Shown here piece after piece: positions 1-8,960 of a DNA stretch of 64,000 nt. A program made the position numbers and the translations under genes. The notes beneath the pieces were generated by a model. It saw only the letters and a list, made by a program, of their open reading frames with translations, did no database searches and was not told where the DNA came from. The first letter of the stretch is position 1, and the number at the start of each line of letters is the position of its first letter. Origin of the DNA: Colwellia sp. (GTDB lineage: Bacteria; Pseudomonadota; Gammaproteobacteria; Enterobacterales; Alteromonadaceae); the NCBI GenBank assembly GCA_020630795.1, contig JAHDIK010000003.1, forward strand, positions 48,344 to 112,343, written 5' to 3'.

Positions 1-52
1 CAGGGACAAACGGATTAACAGTCCGTTGCTCTACCAACTGAGCTATTGAGGA
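1..52 (-). tRNA. tRNA-Asn (GTT), partial at window edge
   Basis: The reverse strand reads as the 5' two thirds of a tRNA, with D-arm, anticodon arm with loop CTGTTAA (anticodon GTT, Asn) and the variable region. The rest lies before base 1. Over the visible part it is identical to the complete copy at 95-170, 42 bases upstream in the direction of transcription, so the two are a tandem duplicated pair probably made from one transcript. Confidence 0.93.
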
Positions 53-94
53 ATTGTTCTTTTTGTAACAGCTAAACAGCTATTATCTATAATG

Positions 95-170
95 TGGCTC
101 CTCAACCTGGACTTGAACCAGGGACAAACGGATTAACAGTCCGTTGCTCTACCAACTGAGCTATTGAGGA
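95..170 (-). tRNA. tRNA-Asn (GTT)
   Basis: This is a complete 76-nt tRNA on the minus strand. The acceptor stem TCCTCAA pairs with TTGAGGA, the anticodon loop is CTGTTAA (GTT, asparagine), the T-arm contains GGTTCAAGTCC, and CCA is encoded in the DNA (TGG at 95-97 on the plus strand). It is the promoter-proximal member of a tandem pair with the copy at the window edge. Confidence 0.97.
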
Positions 171-194
171 ATTATTGCTAACCAACTTGGTTAA

Positions 195-232
195 CGGGGC
201 GGAATATTAAAGCGCACATGCATAACTGTCAA
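195..232 (-). promoter_or_regulatory. Promoter of the tRNA-Asn pair with GC-rich discriminator
   Basis: On the minus strand a perfect -35 hexamer TTGACA (227-232) is followed after exactly 17 bases by TAATAT (204-209), then a GC-rich stretch CCGCCCCG. The tRNA starts about 34 bases after the -10. A GC-rich discriminator is typical of stringently controlled stable-RNA promoters in gammaproteobacteria. The hexamers and spacing are seen; stringent control is inferred. Confidence 0.8.
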
Positions 233-344
233 CACAAAATTATAAAAAATTTAAATATTTGTTTAATTGCTCAAAATGCAGTCGAAATGGGGCCTGAAAC
301 AACTATTTTTGCATTAAAAATGACCGTCGATATTTTTGACATAA

Positions 345-582
345 CTATTCACAGTTATCCACTAATGTTGTGGATAACTGTGTGTATGAAACTGTTAAAC
401 TATGTAACCAAAACAAAGGAATGGGATGTACAGCTAAGTGCTGATTTTGTGTTTGTTTTGTGATTGTTGTTTAAATACAGGTGTTTACGGTGTTTTTGGT
501 TGATATGTGAACATGTCGGTGTGTTTTTTGTTCAACGGTGTTTTTTCGCAACTTTACCTGTGTATCACTATTCTGTGGATAA
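345..582. promoter_or_regulatory. Cluster of DnaA-box-like sites in the 171-726 intergenic region
   Basis: The 550-base gap between the tRNAs and the MATE gene has no credible gene. It contains two perfect DnaA boxes (TTATCCACA, both on the minus strand, at 369-377 and 574-582), one 8/9 match on the plus strand (TTATCCACT, 355-363) and one near match (CTATTCACA, 345-353). The pair at 355-377 is the core of a perfect 13-bp inverted repeat (350-362 and 370-382, spacer of 7). The neighbours are not those of a replication origin, so a DnaA-titrating or regulatory site is more likely. Function is inferred. Confidence 0.5.
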
Positions 583-726
583 AGCATTATTTTCTCGAAT
601 TATTGTATATTTACATTTATTTTCAAATTAATTCCGTGAAATAAAATATATACATAGCGCGTCTTATAAGTATATTTTACAATACTTTTTCTCCTCTATT
701 TTACTCAATAGGTCTATAACTTTTTG

Positions 727-2118
727 ATGACAAAACCTGACTCTGAAAAGAATAAAAATCAACTAGATCTGTTGAAAGATCCTGTTCCTTCAACCCTTAA
801 AAATATGACTATTCCGATGATTTATGGAATGGTGTTATTAATGGCGTTTAACTTAGTTGATACCTTTTTTGTTGGGTTACTTGGTACGCAACCTCTAGCA
901 GCCATTAGTTTTACTTTTCCTGTAACTTTTACTGTTATTAGCTTAACAATAGGCTTGGGTATAGGTACATCTGCTGTTATTGGTAAAGCGTTGGGGAAAG
1001 GGGATAAAGAGTCAGCAAAAAATTCTGGCACGTCTTCAATGTATTTGGCAGGTGTCGTTGTAGGACTTCTGTCATTTATTGGTTATTTGTTTATTGACGA
1101 AATGTTTCTTTTGCTCGGTGCAAGTGAACAAATGTTACCGTTAATTCACGACTATATGGACGTTTGGTTTTTAGGAAGTGTTTGTTTAATTGGTCCTATG
1201 ATTGGTAATGCCGTATTACGTGCTGCTGGTGACACAAAAACACCCAGTATCATAATGGGGAGTGCAGGACTGATTAATGCCATTTTAGATCCTATTTTAA
1301 TTTTTGGTTTTGGACCCGTGCCTGCTATGGGGATTGAAGGTGCTGCTATTGCAACGCTTATTTCGTGGTTATTTGGTACAGGGTTAGTGTTAAATATTCT
1401 TGTGAGAAAACGACAACTTATTCACGCTCATTTTATCCCTATGAGTGTTTTTATAGCGTCTTGTCGAAATATACTCACAATCGGTTTGCCAGCAGCTGGC
1501 GCGAATATGTTAACTCCTATTGCTGCGGCTATTTTAACTGCTATTGCCGCAACTTATGGTGATGCTGCCGTCGCAGCTTTTGGCGTAGGATCTCGATTAG
1601 AATCTATCGCTTGTTTAGTTGTGCTTGCTCTTTCTATGACATTGCCTCCTTTTATCAGCCAAAATTTTGGTGCGTCTAATATGCACCGGGTGAAGGAAAG
1701 TTATAAAACAGCCATTAAATTCGTTATGCTTTGGCAAGTACTGATTTACGTTGTAATGGTGTTAGCTGCCCCATATATCAGCCAAGTGTTTGCCAAAGAA
1801 CAAGCCGTTGCCGATATTATCGTGTTGTTTATCTGGATATTACCTTTAGGTTATGGCTTACAAGGAATCATTATTTTAACTAACTCTTCTTTTAATGCGT
1901 TGCATAAGCCTATGGTAGCGCTTGTATTAAGTGTTATCCGGTTGTTTGTGTGTTATGTACCCATTGCATATTTAGGTAGTTATTTGTACGGAATAGAGGG
2001 TTTCTTTGTAGGTGGTGTCATTGGTAATTTGTTAATGGCATTTTTGTCGTATTACTTATTTACAAAGCAATTTGATACGGAAGCATTCAACGAAAATACA
2101 AAAGAGGCGTCGGTGTAA
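727..2118 (+). CDS. MATE family multidrug/Na+ efflux transporter
   Basis: This 463-residue integral membrane protein has the MATE layout: a short polar N-terminus, then about twelve hydrophobic segments in two similar halves (roughly residues 25-235 and 245-440). Typical sequences include NLVDTFFVG in TM1 and the AAGDTKTPS loop. Family members export cationic drugs or metabolites in exchange for Na+ or H+; the substrate cannot be read from sequence. A TTG codon sits one codon upstream (724), but ATG at 727 is the likely start. The stop lies two bases before uvrB, so the two are probably co-transcribed. Confidence 0.9.
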   Translation: MTKPDSEKNKNQLDLLKDPVPSTLKNMTIPMIYGMVLLMAFNLVDTFFVGLLGTQPLAAISFTFPVTFTVISLTIGLGIGTSAVIGKALGKGDKESAKNSGTSSMYLAGVVVGLLSFIGYLFIDEMFLLLGASEQMLPLIHDYMDVWFLGSVCLIGPMIGNAVLRAAGDTKTPSIIMGSAGLINAILDPILIFGFGPVPAMGIEGAAIATLISWLFGTGLVLNILVRKRQLIHAHFIPMSVFIASCRNILTIGLPAAGANMLTPIAAAILTAIAATYGDAAVAAFGVGSRLESIACLVVLALSMTLPPFISQNFGASNMHRVKESYKTAIKFVMLWQVLIYVVMVLAAPYISQVFAKEQAVADIIVLFIWILPLGYGLQGIIILTNSSFNALHKPMVALVLSVIRLFVCYVPIAYLGSYLYGIEGFFVGGVIGNLLMAFLSYYLFTKQFDTEAFNENTKEASV

Positions 2119-2120
2119 TT

Positions 2121-4127
2121 ATGAAAGATATGGAACTTATTTCAGATTATACGCCTAGCGGAGATCAACCAACGGCGATTGCTCAGTTATTAGAAGGTAT
2201 TGAATCTGGTCTTGCCCACCAAACATTGTTAGGTGTAACAGGCTCAGGTAAAACGTTTACGATTGCCAACGTAGTTGAACAGTTGAATCGCCCAACAATG
2301 ATGCTAGCGCCAAATAAAACGTTAGCTGCGCAGTTATATGGAGAAATGAAAGAGTTTTTTCCTAATAATGCTGTTGAATACTTTGTGTCGTACTACGATT
2401 ATTACCAGCCAGAAGCGTACGTTCCTACAACAGATACCTTTATCGAAAAAGATGCGTCGGTTAACGAACATATTGAACAAATGCGTTTATCAGCAACTAA
2501 GGCTTTGTTAGAACGTAGAGACGTTATTATTGTTGCTTCCGTCTCGGCTATATACGGGTTGGGTGATCCAGATTCTTATCTAAAAATGATGTTGCACATT
2601 AGTCAGGGCGACATTATTAATCAACGAGATATTTTGAGACGTTTAGCTGAATTACAATACACACGTAATGATGTTGCGTTTCAGCGTGCCACATATCGAG
2701 TAAGAGGGGATGTAATTGATGTATTTCCTGCGGAATCAGATCGGTTAGCGATTAGAATTGAGCTTTTTGATGAAGAAATTGAACAAATTAGACAGTTCGA
2801 TCCTTTAACTGGAGAAGTCGAAAGAAACCTCGCACGAGTTACAATCTACCCTAAAACGCATTACGCAACACCTCGTGAAAAGATTTTAGCAGCAGTAGAT
2901 AACATTAAAATTGAATTAAAAGAACGCTCTACGCAGTTGAAAGAAAACAATAAGCTTGTTGAAGAGCAACGTATTGTACAGCGAACTCAGTTTGATATTG
3001 AAATGATGACAGAGCTTGGTTACTGCTCTGGCATTGAGAATTATTCTCGATATTTATCGGGTAGATCACCAGGGGAAGCACCTCCAACCTTGTTTGATTA
3101 CCTTCCTGCTGATGGGTTATTAATTATTGATGAATCGCATGTAACCGTTCCGCAGATCGGAGCAATGTATAAGGGTGATAGATCGCGAAAAGAAAACCTT
3201 GTTGAATACGGGTTTAGGTTACCGTCTGCACTCGATAATCGTCCAATGAAGTTTGAAGAATTTGAAGCCCTTGCGCCTCAAACGATTTATGTTTCAGCTA
3301 CACCAAGTAATTACGAAGTTGAAAAATCTGGCGGTGACATCGCTCAACAAGTGGTAAGGCCTACAGGTTTACTTGATCCTATTATTGAAGTTCGTCCCGT
3401 TGAAACACAAGTAGACGATTTACTGTCAGAAATTAGAAAACGTGTGGAAATTCAAGAACGTGTGTTAGCAACAACGTTAACTAAACGTATGGCTGAAGAC
3501 CTCACGGATTACCTCGATGAGCATGATATTAAAACGCGCTATTTGCATTCTGATGTTGATACCGTTGAACGCGTTGAAATTATTCGAGACTTTAGGCTAG
3601 GTAAATTTGACGTATTAGTAGGTATCAACCTTCTACGTGAAGGCTTAGATATGCCAGAAGTTTCGCTTGTTGCCATACTTGATGCCGATAAAGAAGGCTT
3701 TTTACGTTCTGAGCGTTCTTTGATTCAAACAATTGGTAGAGCGGCGCGTAACATTAATGGACGTGCAATTTTGTATGCTGATCGCATTACAGGGTCAATG
3801 AGAAAAGCCATTGATGAAACCGAGCGCAGAAGGGGCGTTCAGCATCAGTTTAATTTGGATAATGGCATTACTCCACAAGGAGTAAGTCGTAAAATTACTG
3901 ATGTGATGGATTTAGGACACAGCAGTAAAACCGACGCTAAATCATCACTTAAGCAAGTTGCAGAACAATCGGTATCATACGATATTATGTCTACCAAAGA
4001 GATAGACGATAAAATTAAGACACTCGAAAGTGACATGATCAAACATGCTCAAAACCTAGAGTTTGAACAGGCAGCTAAACTGCGCGATGAAATAGCGAAG
4101 TTACGTACTCAGCAACTATCTACATAA
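2121..4127 (+). CDS. uvrB: Excinuclease ABC subunit UvrB
   Basis: UvrB is the damage-verifying helicase-like subunit of nucleotide excision repair, loaded by UvrA and partner of UvrC. The 668 residues match the family length. Visible features are the Walker A motif GVTGSGKT (residues 38-45), the beta-hairpin region [12 protein letters not shown] that clamps DNA, the IIDESH Walker B, helicase motifs V/VI ([27 protein letters not shown]), and a C-terminal UVR domain ([16 protein letters not shown]) that binds UvrC. The ATG is two bases after the MATE stop. No LexA box was seen directly upstream, so any SOS control would act from the MATE promoter or inside that gene. Confidence 0.98.
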   Translation: MKDMELISDYTPSGDQPTAIAQLLEGIESGLAHQTLLGVTGSGKTFTIANVVEQLNRPTMMLAPNKTLAAQLYGEMKEFFPNNAVEYFVSYYDYYQPEAYVPTTDTFIEKDASVNEHIEQMRLSATKALLERRDVIIVASVSAIYGLGDPDSYLKMMLHISQGDIINQRDILRRLAELQYTRNDVAFQRATYRVRGDVIDVFPAESDRLAIRIELFDEEIEQIRQFDPLTGEVERNLARVTIYPKTHYATPREKILAAVDNIKIELKERSTQLKENNKLVEEQRIVQRTQFDIEMMTELGYCSGIENYSRYLSGRSPGEAPPTLFDYLPADGLLIIDESHVTVPQIGAMYKGDRSRKENLVEYGFRLPSALDNRPMKFEEFEALAPQTIYVSATPSNYEVEKSGGDIAQQVVRPTGLLDPIIEVRPVETQVDDLLSEIRKRVEIQERVLATTLTKRMAEDLTDYLDEHDIKTRYLHSDVDTVERVEIIRDFRLGKFDVLVGINLLREGLDMPEVSLVAILDADKEGFLRSERSLIQTIGRAARNINGRAILYADRITGSMRKAIDETERRRGVQHQFNLDNGITPQGVSRKITDVMDLGHSSKTDAKSSLKQVAEQSVSYDIMSTKEIDDKIKTLESDMIKHAQNLEFEQAAKLRDEIAKLRTQQLST

Positions 4128-4157
4128 ACTTTTTTACTTTGTTTAGATTGATGGTGT

Positions 4158-4376
4158 TCAATGTTTTTTCATGTCTGACATGGTGTAACGCGTAAGTATC
4201 TTAGCGACTTCCTCATTACTACAATGGGGTAATACGCTAATATCTTCAATAATCTTATCTTGAATGTTTACCGGAAATAACATCAGTTGTTCTAAATATA
4301 AATGCGCTTCTAAATCTTTATTGTGATTAACTAGCCCTAATAAATGATCCGCATGTTCAACCCAAATACCAGCCAT
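4158..4376 (-). CDS. Small hypothetical protein (72 aa)
   Basis: This 72-residue, soluble-looking protein has the N-terminus MAGIWVEHADHLLGLVNHNK. I do not recognise the family. The start is set by a clear ribosome binding site GAGGTG six bases before this ATG; an in-frame ATG seven codons upstream would overlap that site. It is predicted mostly helical, with no signal peptide or membrane segment, and converges with uvrB 30 bases away. Coding is supported by the ribosome binding site and a balanced amino acid composition. Confidence 0.6.
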   Translation of the reverse strand: MAGIWVEHADHLLGLVNHNKDLEAHLYLEQLMLFPVNIQDKIIEDISVLPHCSNEEVAKILTRYTMSDMKKH

Positions 4377-4620
4377 GAAATTCACCTCGAATGACAATTA
4401 ACTACTCAAGTTAAGTGTAGAATATTCGTGGTGCTTCAATAGAAAAACATAATCTAAAAGGTGTTTTATAAAAACAATAAATTCTATAAAAATTGCCCAG
4501 TGTACTGGCGAAATTAACTTAGTAATTGATTCATAAAATAAATCAATCGAAATTAATTAAGGGGATCTCGTTAGTCGCTTTGTGAAGGAATTAGGAATTT
4601 TTATAACGATGTAAACATTT

Positions 4621-4653
4621 GTTTTCGGTAAAAAGAAGATTTTCACCGAAAAC
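4621..4653 (-). terminator. Hairpin after the gpx-ohrR operon
   Basis: A perfect 9-bp inverted repeat (GTTTTCGGT / ACCGAAAAC, loop of 15) lies just beyond the ohrR stop codon. It probably ends the leftward transcript, though there is no strong U-run, so it may act only as a 3' stabilising hairpin. Confidence 0.4.
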
Positions 4654-4660
4654 GACGCTA

Positions 4661-5098
4661 TTAGCTATGAAGTTTTACGTTGTTTAGCAATGAATCTAAC
4701 GATTGTTGAAGCATTACAAGCTCTTCTTTTGTTAACCCTGTGGAACAGAACAACTGAGCAGGAATTAATTCTGCTTCTTTCTTTAAGTGTTTTCCTTTGG
4801 CTGTAAGCTCAATAAGAACCAGACGCTCATCTTTAGTGCTTCGTACCCGTTTGATAAACGCTAACGCTTCCATTCTTTTTAATAGAGGAGATAAAGTTCC
4901 TGTATCAAGTTCTAATTGAATACAAAGTTTTTTAATTGAAACTGGCTGATTAACCTCCCATAAAGCAAGCATTACAAGGTATTGCGGGTAGGTTAAACTT
5001 AATTTTTTCAGCAGTGGCACATATAACTTAGTAACACTTTTATTCAGTTTATAAATTCTAAAGCATAGCTGGTTGTTAAGTTTTAAATGCTCGCTCAT
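4661..5098 (-). CDS. ohrR: MarR-family organic hydroperoxide sensor/repressor, OhrR type
   Basis: This 145-residue winged-helix regulator carries the OhrR sensor signature. The reactive cysteine is Cys12 in NNQLCFRIY, with Tyr26 and Tyr37 at the same 14- and 25-residue offsets as the tyrosines that hold the sensing cysteine in Bacillus OhrR. Cys118 lies 106 residues after Cys12, as expected for the 2-Cys (Xanthomonas-like) subtype. The DNA-binding helix lies around residues 53-75 (SIKKLCIQLELDTGTLSPLLKRM). Its ATG overlaps the TGA of the upstream glutathione peroxidase gene (ATGA), so they form one translationally coupled operon. It likely represses its own operon through the palindrome at 5611-5628 and is released by lipid or organic peroxides. 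Confidence 0.88.
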   Translation of the reverse strand: MSEHLKLNNQLCFRIYKLNKSVTKLYVPLLKKLSLTYPQYLVMLALWEVNQPVSIKKLCIQLELDTGTLSPLLKRMEALAFIKRVRSTKDERLVLIELTAKGKHLKKEAELIPAQLFCSTGLTKEELVMLQQSLDSLLNNVKLHS

Positions 5099-5577
5099 AG
5101 TAGGTATTCGATATCGTTTTCAAGCTGATGAGGCTTAGTAATAGTGGCAAATCGTTTAACCACTTCACCTTCTTTATTCACTAAAAACTTGGTGAAGTTC
5201 CACTTAATACTTTGAGAACCTAAAATTCCCGGTGCTTGTTCTTTCAAGAAATTAAATAAAGGAAGTGCATCAGGGCCATTTACATCAACTTTGCTAAACA
5301 AATCAAACTTAATATTGAAATGAAGGTCACAAAATTGCTTTATCTCGCTATTTGACCCTTTTTCTTGTTTTTTAAATTGATTACAAGGAAAAGCGAGAAT
5401 TTCTAATCCTTGTTCATTGTACTTGTCGTATAGCTCTTGAAGCCCTTTATATTGGCTGGTAAACCCACATTCACTTGCAGTGTTAACGATTAACGCTACT
5501 TTTCCTATGTATTTAGATAGTTCTACCTTTTCACCACGGTAATCATCTGCACTAAATTGATATATACGAGAGTTCAT
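5095..5577 (-). CDS. Glutathione peroxidase family protein (thiol peroxidase)
   Basis: This 160-residue GPx-fold peroxidase reduces hydroperoxides with thioredoxin or glutathione. The active site is the cysteine form: NTASECGFTSQY holds the peroxidatic Cys, FPCNQF holds Gln and the second Cys typical of thioredoxin-dependent bacterial GPx, and WNFTKFLV supplies the Trp-Asn pair. I chose the ATG at 5577, 15 codons inside the longest frame, because AAGG lies seven bases upstream and the protein then starts at the usual place (MNSRIYQFSA). It overlaps ohrR by four bases. A GPx in place of the usual Ohr enzyme as OhrR partner is notable. Confidence 0.93.
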   Translation of the reverse strand: MNSRIYQFSADDYRGEKVELSKYIGKVALIVNTASECGFTSQYKGLQELYDKYNEQGLEILAFPCNQFKKQEKGSNSEIKQFCDLHFNIKFDLFSKVDVNGPDALPLFNFLKEQAPGILGSQSIKWNFTKFLVNKEGEVVKRFATITKPHQLENDIEYLL

Positions 5578-5610
5578 GTGTAAGCCTTTAATTAATGTAT
5601 TGCTTAAAAT

Positions 5611-5628
5611 TATATTGCGCACAATGTA
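5611..5628. promoter_or_regulatory. Putative OhrR operator
   Basis: The 18-base palindrome TATATTGCGCACAATGTA (pattern TA-N-ATTG-NNNN-CAAT-N-TA) lies 34-51 bases upstream of the peroxidase start codon. Its symmetry and size fit MarR/OhrR operators, and it sits before an operon encoding an OhrR. The sequence is seen; binding is inferred. Confidence 0.65.
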
Positions 5629-5780
5629 AATTAAAAGATGAAACTAAGCAATTAAAAATATAGCTCAAAACCAGAGAAGTGTTCGACATTCGTGTATGTT
5701 AATTAATGTTTAGTTGTTATTTAACAGCCGTTGGCATTTCATGTTGCATACAGAAATATGCTTATAAAATTAACGATAAA

Positions 5781-5822
5781 GGTAAGTAACGTACTTAAAT
5801 ACTTACCTGTTCTAAGTACGTT
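5781..5822 (-). terminator. Two interlocking hairpins downstream of sbcB
   Basis: Two inverted repeats share bases: GGTAAGTA/TACTTACC (5781-5788 and 5800-5807) and AACGTACTT/AAGTACGTT (5788-5796 and 5814-5822). Only one can form at a time. They lie 26 bases after the sbcB stop on the minus strand, where the second to form would be followed by a T-rich stretch, so termination of sbcB is the simplest role. Confidence 0.4.
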
Positions 5823-5847
5823 TTAAAGTTGGGAAAACTGTTTAAAG

Positions 5848-7296
5848 TTAATTTGGTTGAATGTATTGGTAAAGTGCTTTTAATACTTCTATTTTACTCG
5901 GGTTGTTTTCATGCTCGTGCGCTAAGTTCTCAATTTTTATCATGAAATCGTCTACGCTGAGTAAGCCTTTTTCACCGTATTGAAGTTTATTTTGGCAATA
6001 GTTTTGCCATTTGGTTTGTTCTTCACTTGATAGGGTGTAAGGATAATTACGTGCTCTATATCTAAACAAAAGTGGTGTCAATCGCTCGTCTTGAAACTCA
6101 AATGGATGACTACCTAATTGTTCTGGAGCGATTTGATGTAATATTTCCATTTGCGCTTTATCACCATGAGAGAAAAAGTTTCCTCCGTAGAGTGCATGTT
6201 CAGGATCTACATGTGCGTCATTGTCAAAATCAGGCGCAAATACATCAGTGAGTTTATCTCGTAGTTCAGCATGTTTTTTTAGTTTTGCTAAATTTGCTAA
6301 ACATGTTTCTCGTGGAATATTTAGTCGAGAAGCATTCTCAGGTAATAGTGTTTTGGCTGGCGCAACGATAGGGCATTTGTTTACATGAATTAGTTTTACC
6401 GGAATAGGTAATTCGTTTTTTTCTAATTCATCATAGCGAGTATATAAGCGTTGTTTTATTTGCTCGCTGGTTAATTCAAATAGTGGCTCTGGATCTTTCG
6501 CTAAATCTATTGCTATAACTGCATTTTTGTTTGTTGGATGGTAGCTAACAGGAGCAAACCAACTTGTACAACCATGTTCAGACGACACTTTGCTGGACGT
6601 ATGTACAACGGGAGTCATGTTATATACATCAATTAAATCAGATACGTTTTTTTTATGACGCAAGTTGAAAATAAAGTCATAGAGTTTTGGCTGCTTTTCT
6701 TTAATAAGTTTTGCCATTGCAATAGTTGCATATACATCACTCATTGCATCATGCGCTGCCTCGTGGCTAATGTTATTTGCTTGAGTTAACAGCTCCAACC
6801 TAAAACTTACAGCGCCATCATCGTTCGTTGGCCATTCAATTCCGTCAGGGCGAAGCGCATAACATGCCCTAACCATGTCGATTATGTCCCAACGACTATT
6901 GCCGTTTTGCCATTCTCTTGCATATGGGTCATAAAAATTACGATAAAGTAGGTATCGAGTAACCTCATCATCAAAACGAATATTATTGTAACCAGCAACA
7001 CAGGTATTTGGTTGTGAAAACAATGTATGAATACGAGCTGCAAACTCTGCTTCTGATAACCCTTCACGCAAGGCTTTTTGAGGTGTAATACCTGTGACTA
7101 AACATGCCTCTGGGTGAGGCAAATAATCTTGCGGAGGTTGGCAGTAGAACATTTCAGGTTCGCCAACTATATTCAGATCGTAATCGGTTCTGATACCAGC
7201 AAACTGAGAAGGTTTATCAAACTTTGGTGAAATTCCCCATGTTTCATAGTCGTGCCAGAGGATTGTAGGTTGTGAGTTTGCCAAGAATTTACCCAA
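5848..7296 (-). CDS. sbcB: Exodeoxyribonuclease I
   Basis: ExoI degrades single-stranded DNA 3' to 5' in recombination and mismatch repair and binds the SSB C-terminus. The protein is about 482 residues, close to the usual 475. The DEDDh exonuclease motifs are clear: HDYETWG (residues 15-21) for ExoI, YNNIRFDDE for ExoII, and AHDAMSDVYA for ExoIII with the catalytic His and Asp. Middle and C-terminal ExoI-specific domains follow. There is no ATG at the expected N-terminus; an in-frame stop lies two codons above the TTG at 7296. Translation must begin at TTG 7296 or TTG 7284, both with weak ribosome binding sites. Confidence 0.95.
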   Translation of the reverse strand: MGKFLANSQPTILWHDYETWGISPKFDKPSQFAGIRTDYDLNIVGEPEMFYCQPPQDYLPHPEACLVTGITPQKALREGLSEAEFAARIHTLFSQPNTCVAGYNNIRFDDEVTRYLLYRNFYDPYAREWQNGNSRWDIIDMVRACYALRPDGIEWPTNDDGAVSFRLELLTQANNISHEAAHDAMSDVYATIAMAKLIKEKQPKLYDFIFNLRHKKNVSDLIDVYNMTPVVHTSSKVSSEHGCTSWFAPVSYHPTNKNAVIAIDLAKDPEPLFELTSEQIKQRLYTRYDELEKNELPIPVKLIHVNKCPIVAPAKTLLPENASRLNIPRETCLANLAKLKKHAELRDKLTDVFAPDFDNDAHVDPEHALYGGNFFSHGDKAQMEILHQIAPEQLGSHPFEFQDERLTPLLFRYRARNYPYTLSSEEQTKWQNYCQNKLQYGEKGLLSVDDFMIKIENLAHEHENNPSKIEVLKALYQYIQPN

Positions 7297-7399
7297 TTTT
7301 TGTTATTTTAATCACAACCATTATCTGTCTATCTGCTGGTGCAAACAATAATAAATTTAAAATTATTATTTGATAGTTGGAATTTGCTATCCGTTGCTG

Positions 7400-8182
7400 T
7401 TATTTACCAAAGCCTCTTAGTAAATTTACACCTAACCCCATCCATTTAGGCACAGCATACCTAAGTTTAGGTTTTTTGCTTTCAGTGGCAGTAATCATAG
7501 CGTTTATTACGGGCGTTATGTCATCAATTTGTCTGCTAAAAATTAGGCTTTTTTCTGTTTTTTCAATATATGGAATGTGGTGTTTATAGAACGAATTGTC
7601 GCTCATCCAATTATATTTTTTTGCTGCATTTTCTTCATTAAACCCTGTGCCGTATGGGCCAGGCTCAATCATTGATACGTTAATGTTAAAAGGTTTTAAT
7701 TCTTCATAAAGGCCTGCACCAGCACTTTCTAACGCATACTTTGTCATTGAATAAGGAGATAAAAAGGGCAGAGGAATTCTACCTGCTAAAGAGGTAACTA
7801 TGATGATAGTACCTGCACGTTTGTCTATCATTTTTGGGGCTACAGCCTGAATCATAGCAAGTGTGCCGATAACATTTGTTTCAAAATTTTGTCTTACACG
7901 CTCTAATGGTATTTCTACTAACGCGCCGCCTTCTCCTGTCGCTGCATTGTTAATTAATACGTCAATATCTAATGCTTTCGCTGCTGCGACGTCTTCGGTA
8001 CTGGTTATATCTATTTTTAGTACGTTAAGTTGAACGTTATGTTTTTTTGCATAGGTTAACAAAGTACTTTGTTGTTCTAAGTTGTATGTTGCTGCATATA
8101 CATTGTGCCCTCGTTTGGCGAGTGCTATGGCTGTTTCTCGTCCAAATCCAGTGCCTGCGCCAGTAATTAGGATGTTTTTCAT
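7400..8182 (-). CDS. Short-chain dehydrogenase/reductase
   Basis: This 260-residue classical SDR of the Rossmann fold has the cofactor motif GAGTGFG (residues 8-14), the NNAA motif (78-81), and the catalytic Ser131 and Tyr144-x3-Lys148 (YSMTK). It is a soluble NAD(P)-dependent oxidoreductase; the substrate cannot be read from sequence. It stands alone between sbcB (same strand) and a divergent kbp gene. It is not the missing ketoreductase of the pigment cluster in any positional sense, being 50 kb away and lacking FabG-like features. Confidence 0.9.
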   Translation of the reverse strand: MKNILITGAGTGFGRETAIALAKRGHNVYAATYNLEQQSTLLTYAKKHNVQLNVLKIDITSTEDVAAAKALDIDVLINNAATGEGGALVEIPLERVRQNFETNVIGTLAMIQAVAPKMIDKRAGTIIIVTSLAGRIPLPFLSPYSMTKYALESAGAGLYEELKPFNINVSMIEPGPYGTGFNEENAAKKYNWMSDNSFYKHHIPYIEKTEKSLIFSRQIDDITPVINAMITATESKKPKLRYAVPKWMGLGVNLLRGFGK

Positions 8183-8421
8183 TATTATTTTTATCCTTAA
8201 ATATTCTTAAAATATGCTGTATGTCTGTAAGGTTGTTTTACTTTAACATAGGTTTTTAAACTGTGCGCTTTCTAGTGTGTGCATGATGTATTACTCGCTT
8301 TGTTTGATTAACAGAGCGGCTTTCCAAGTGATTGCACTCCTTGATTAATCAGTTTATGATTTTGTTGCTCAAATAAAAAATATAAATGTTAAATACATAG
8401 AGTTAACTTAAGGAGAAAGTC

Positions 8422-8916
8422 ATGGGAATGTTTGATTTTGTAACTAACGCAGGAAGTAAGTTAGGCGGTGCTGTTTTTGATATGTTAAATGATCAAGAAG
8501 ACATCAATAAACCTACCACTATTTCAAAAGAGCGAATGGATGAACTTCGTAAAGCTAATATTGAAAATACCATGAAAGAAGCCGGTATTGCGGCAGAAGG
8601 TGTAGAAGTTAGTGTTGATGACGGCAAAGTAACGCTGAATGGTTCAATTGAAAACCAAGCTGAGTTAGAAAAAGCGGTGATTGCAGCAGGTAATCAGCAT
8701 GGTATTTCTCAGGTAGATGCTCAAGTTAATGTAAATACTCCAGAAGCAGAGTCTGTAATGTATACGGTAGTTTCTGGGGACACACTTGGAAAAATTGCAA
8801 AAGAGCATTTAGGTAGTAGCAGCCAATACATGCAAATTTTTGAAGCAAATAAACCGTTATTGTCAGACCCTAATAAAATATATGTAGGGCAAGTGCTACG
8901 AATTCCTCAATCGTAA
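8422..8916 (+). CDS. kbp: BON and LysM domain protein, Kbp (YgaU) family potassium-binding protein
   Basis: This 164-residue protein has the layout of E. coli Kbp: N-terminal MGMFDFVTNAGSKL (compare MGLFNFVKDAGEKL), a BON domain at about residues 45-112, and a LysM domain at about 116-163 ending VGQVLRIPQS. Kbp is a cytoplasmic K+ sensor or buffer needed for growth at high external potassium. There is no signal peptide, which agrees. A strong ribosome binding site AAGGAG lies eight bases upstream. It is about 15 residues longer than the E. coli protein, through an insert before the BON domain. It is a single-gene unit closed by the terminator at 8935-8960. Confidence 0.9.
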   Translation: MGMFDFVTNAGSKLGGAVFDMLNDQEDINKPTTISKERMDELRKANIENTMKEAGIAAEGVEVSVDDGKVTLNGSIENQAELEKAVIAAGNQHGISQVDAQVNVNTPEAESVMYTVVSGDTLGKIAKEHLGSSSQYMQIFEANKPLLSDPNKIYVGQVLRIPQS

Positions 8917-8934
8917 ACACTCCGAATATTATTT

Positions 8935-8960
8935 AAAAAGGCACGTTAGGTGCCTTTTTT
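8935..8960 (+). terminator. Intrinsic terminator of kbp
   Basis: An A-tract and GGCAC (8940-8944) pair with GTGCC (8950-8954), followed by six T, with a loop of five. It lies 18 bases after the kbp stop and is a textbook Rho-independent terminator. Confidence 0.9.

Noticed and set aside
350-382. Intrinsic terminator
   Set aside because: The perfect inverted repeat has no T-run on either side and no gene ends nearby; its core is made of DnaA boxes.
218-463. Open frame of 81 codons between the tRNAs and the MATE gene
   Set aside because: It starts inside the tRNA promoter region, has no ribosome binding site, a composition unlike a protein, and runs through the DnaA-box palindrome.
345-582. 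Chromosomal replication origin
   Set aside because: DnaA boxes are present but there is no dnaA, dnaN, mnmG or similar neighbour, and no AT-rich 13-mer array was clear.
7400-8182. SDR enzyme as the missing ketoreductase of the pigment cluster
   Set aside because: It is about 50 kb away, alone, and its sequence is of a general SDR type rather than FabG.
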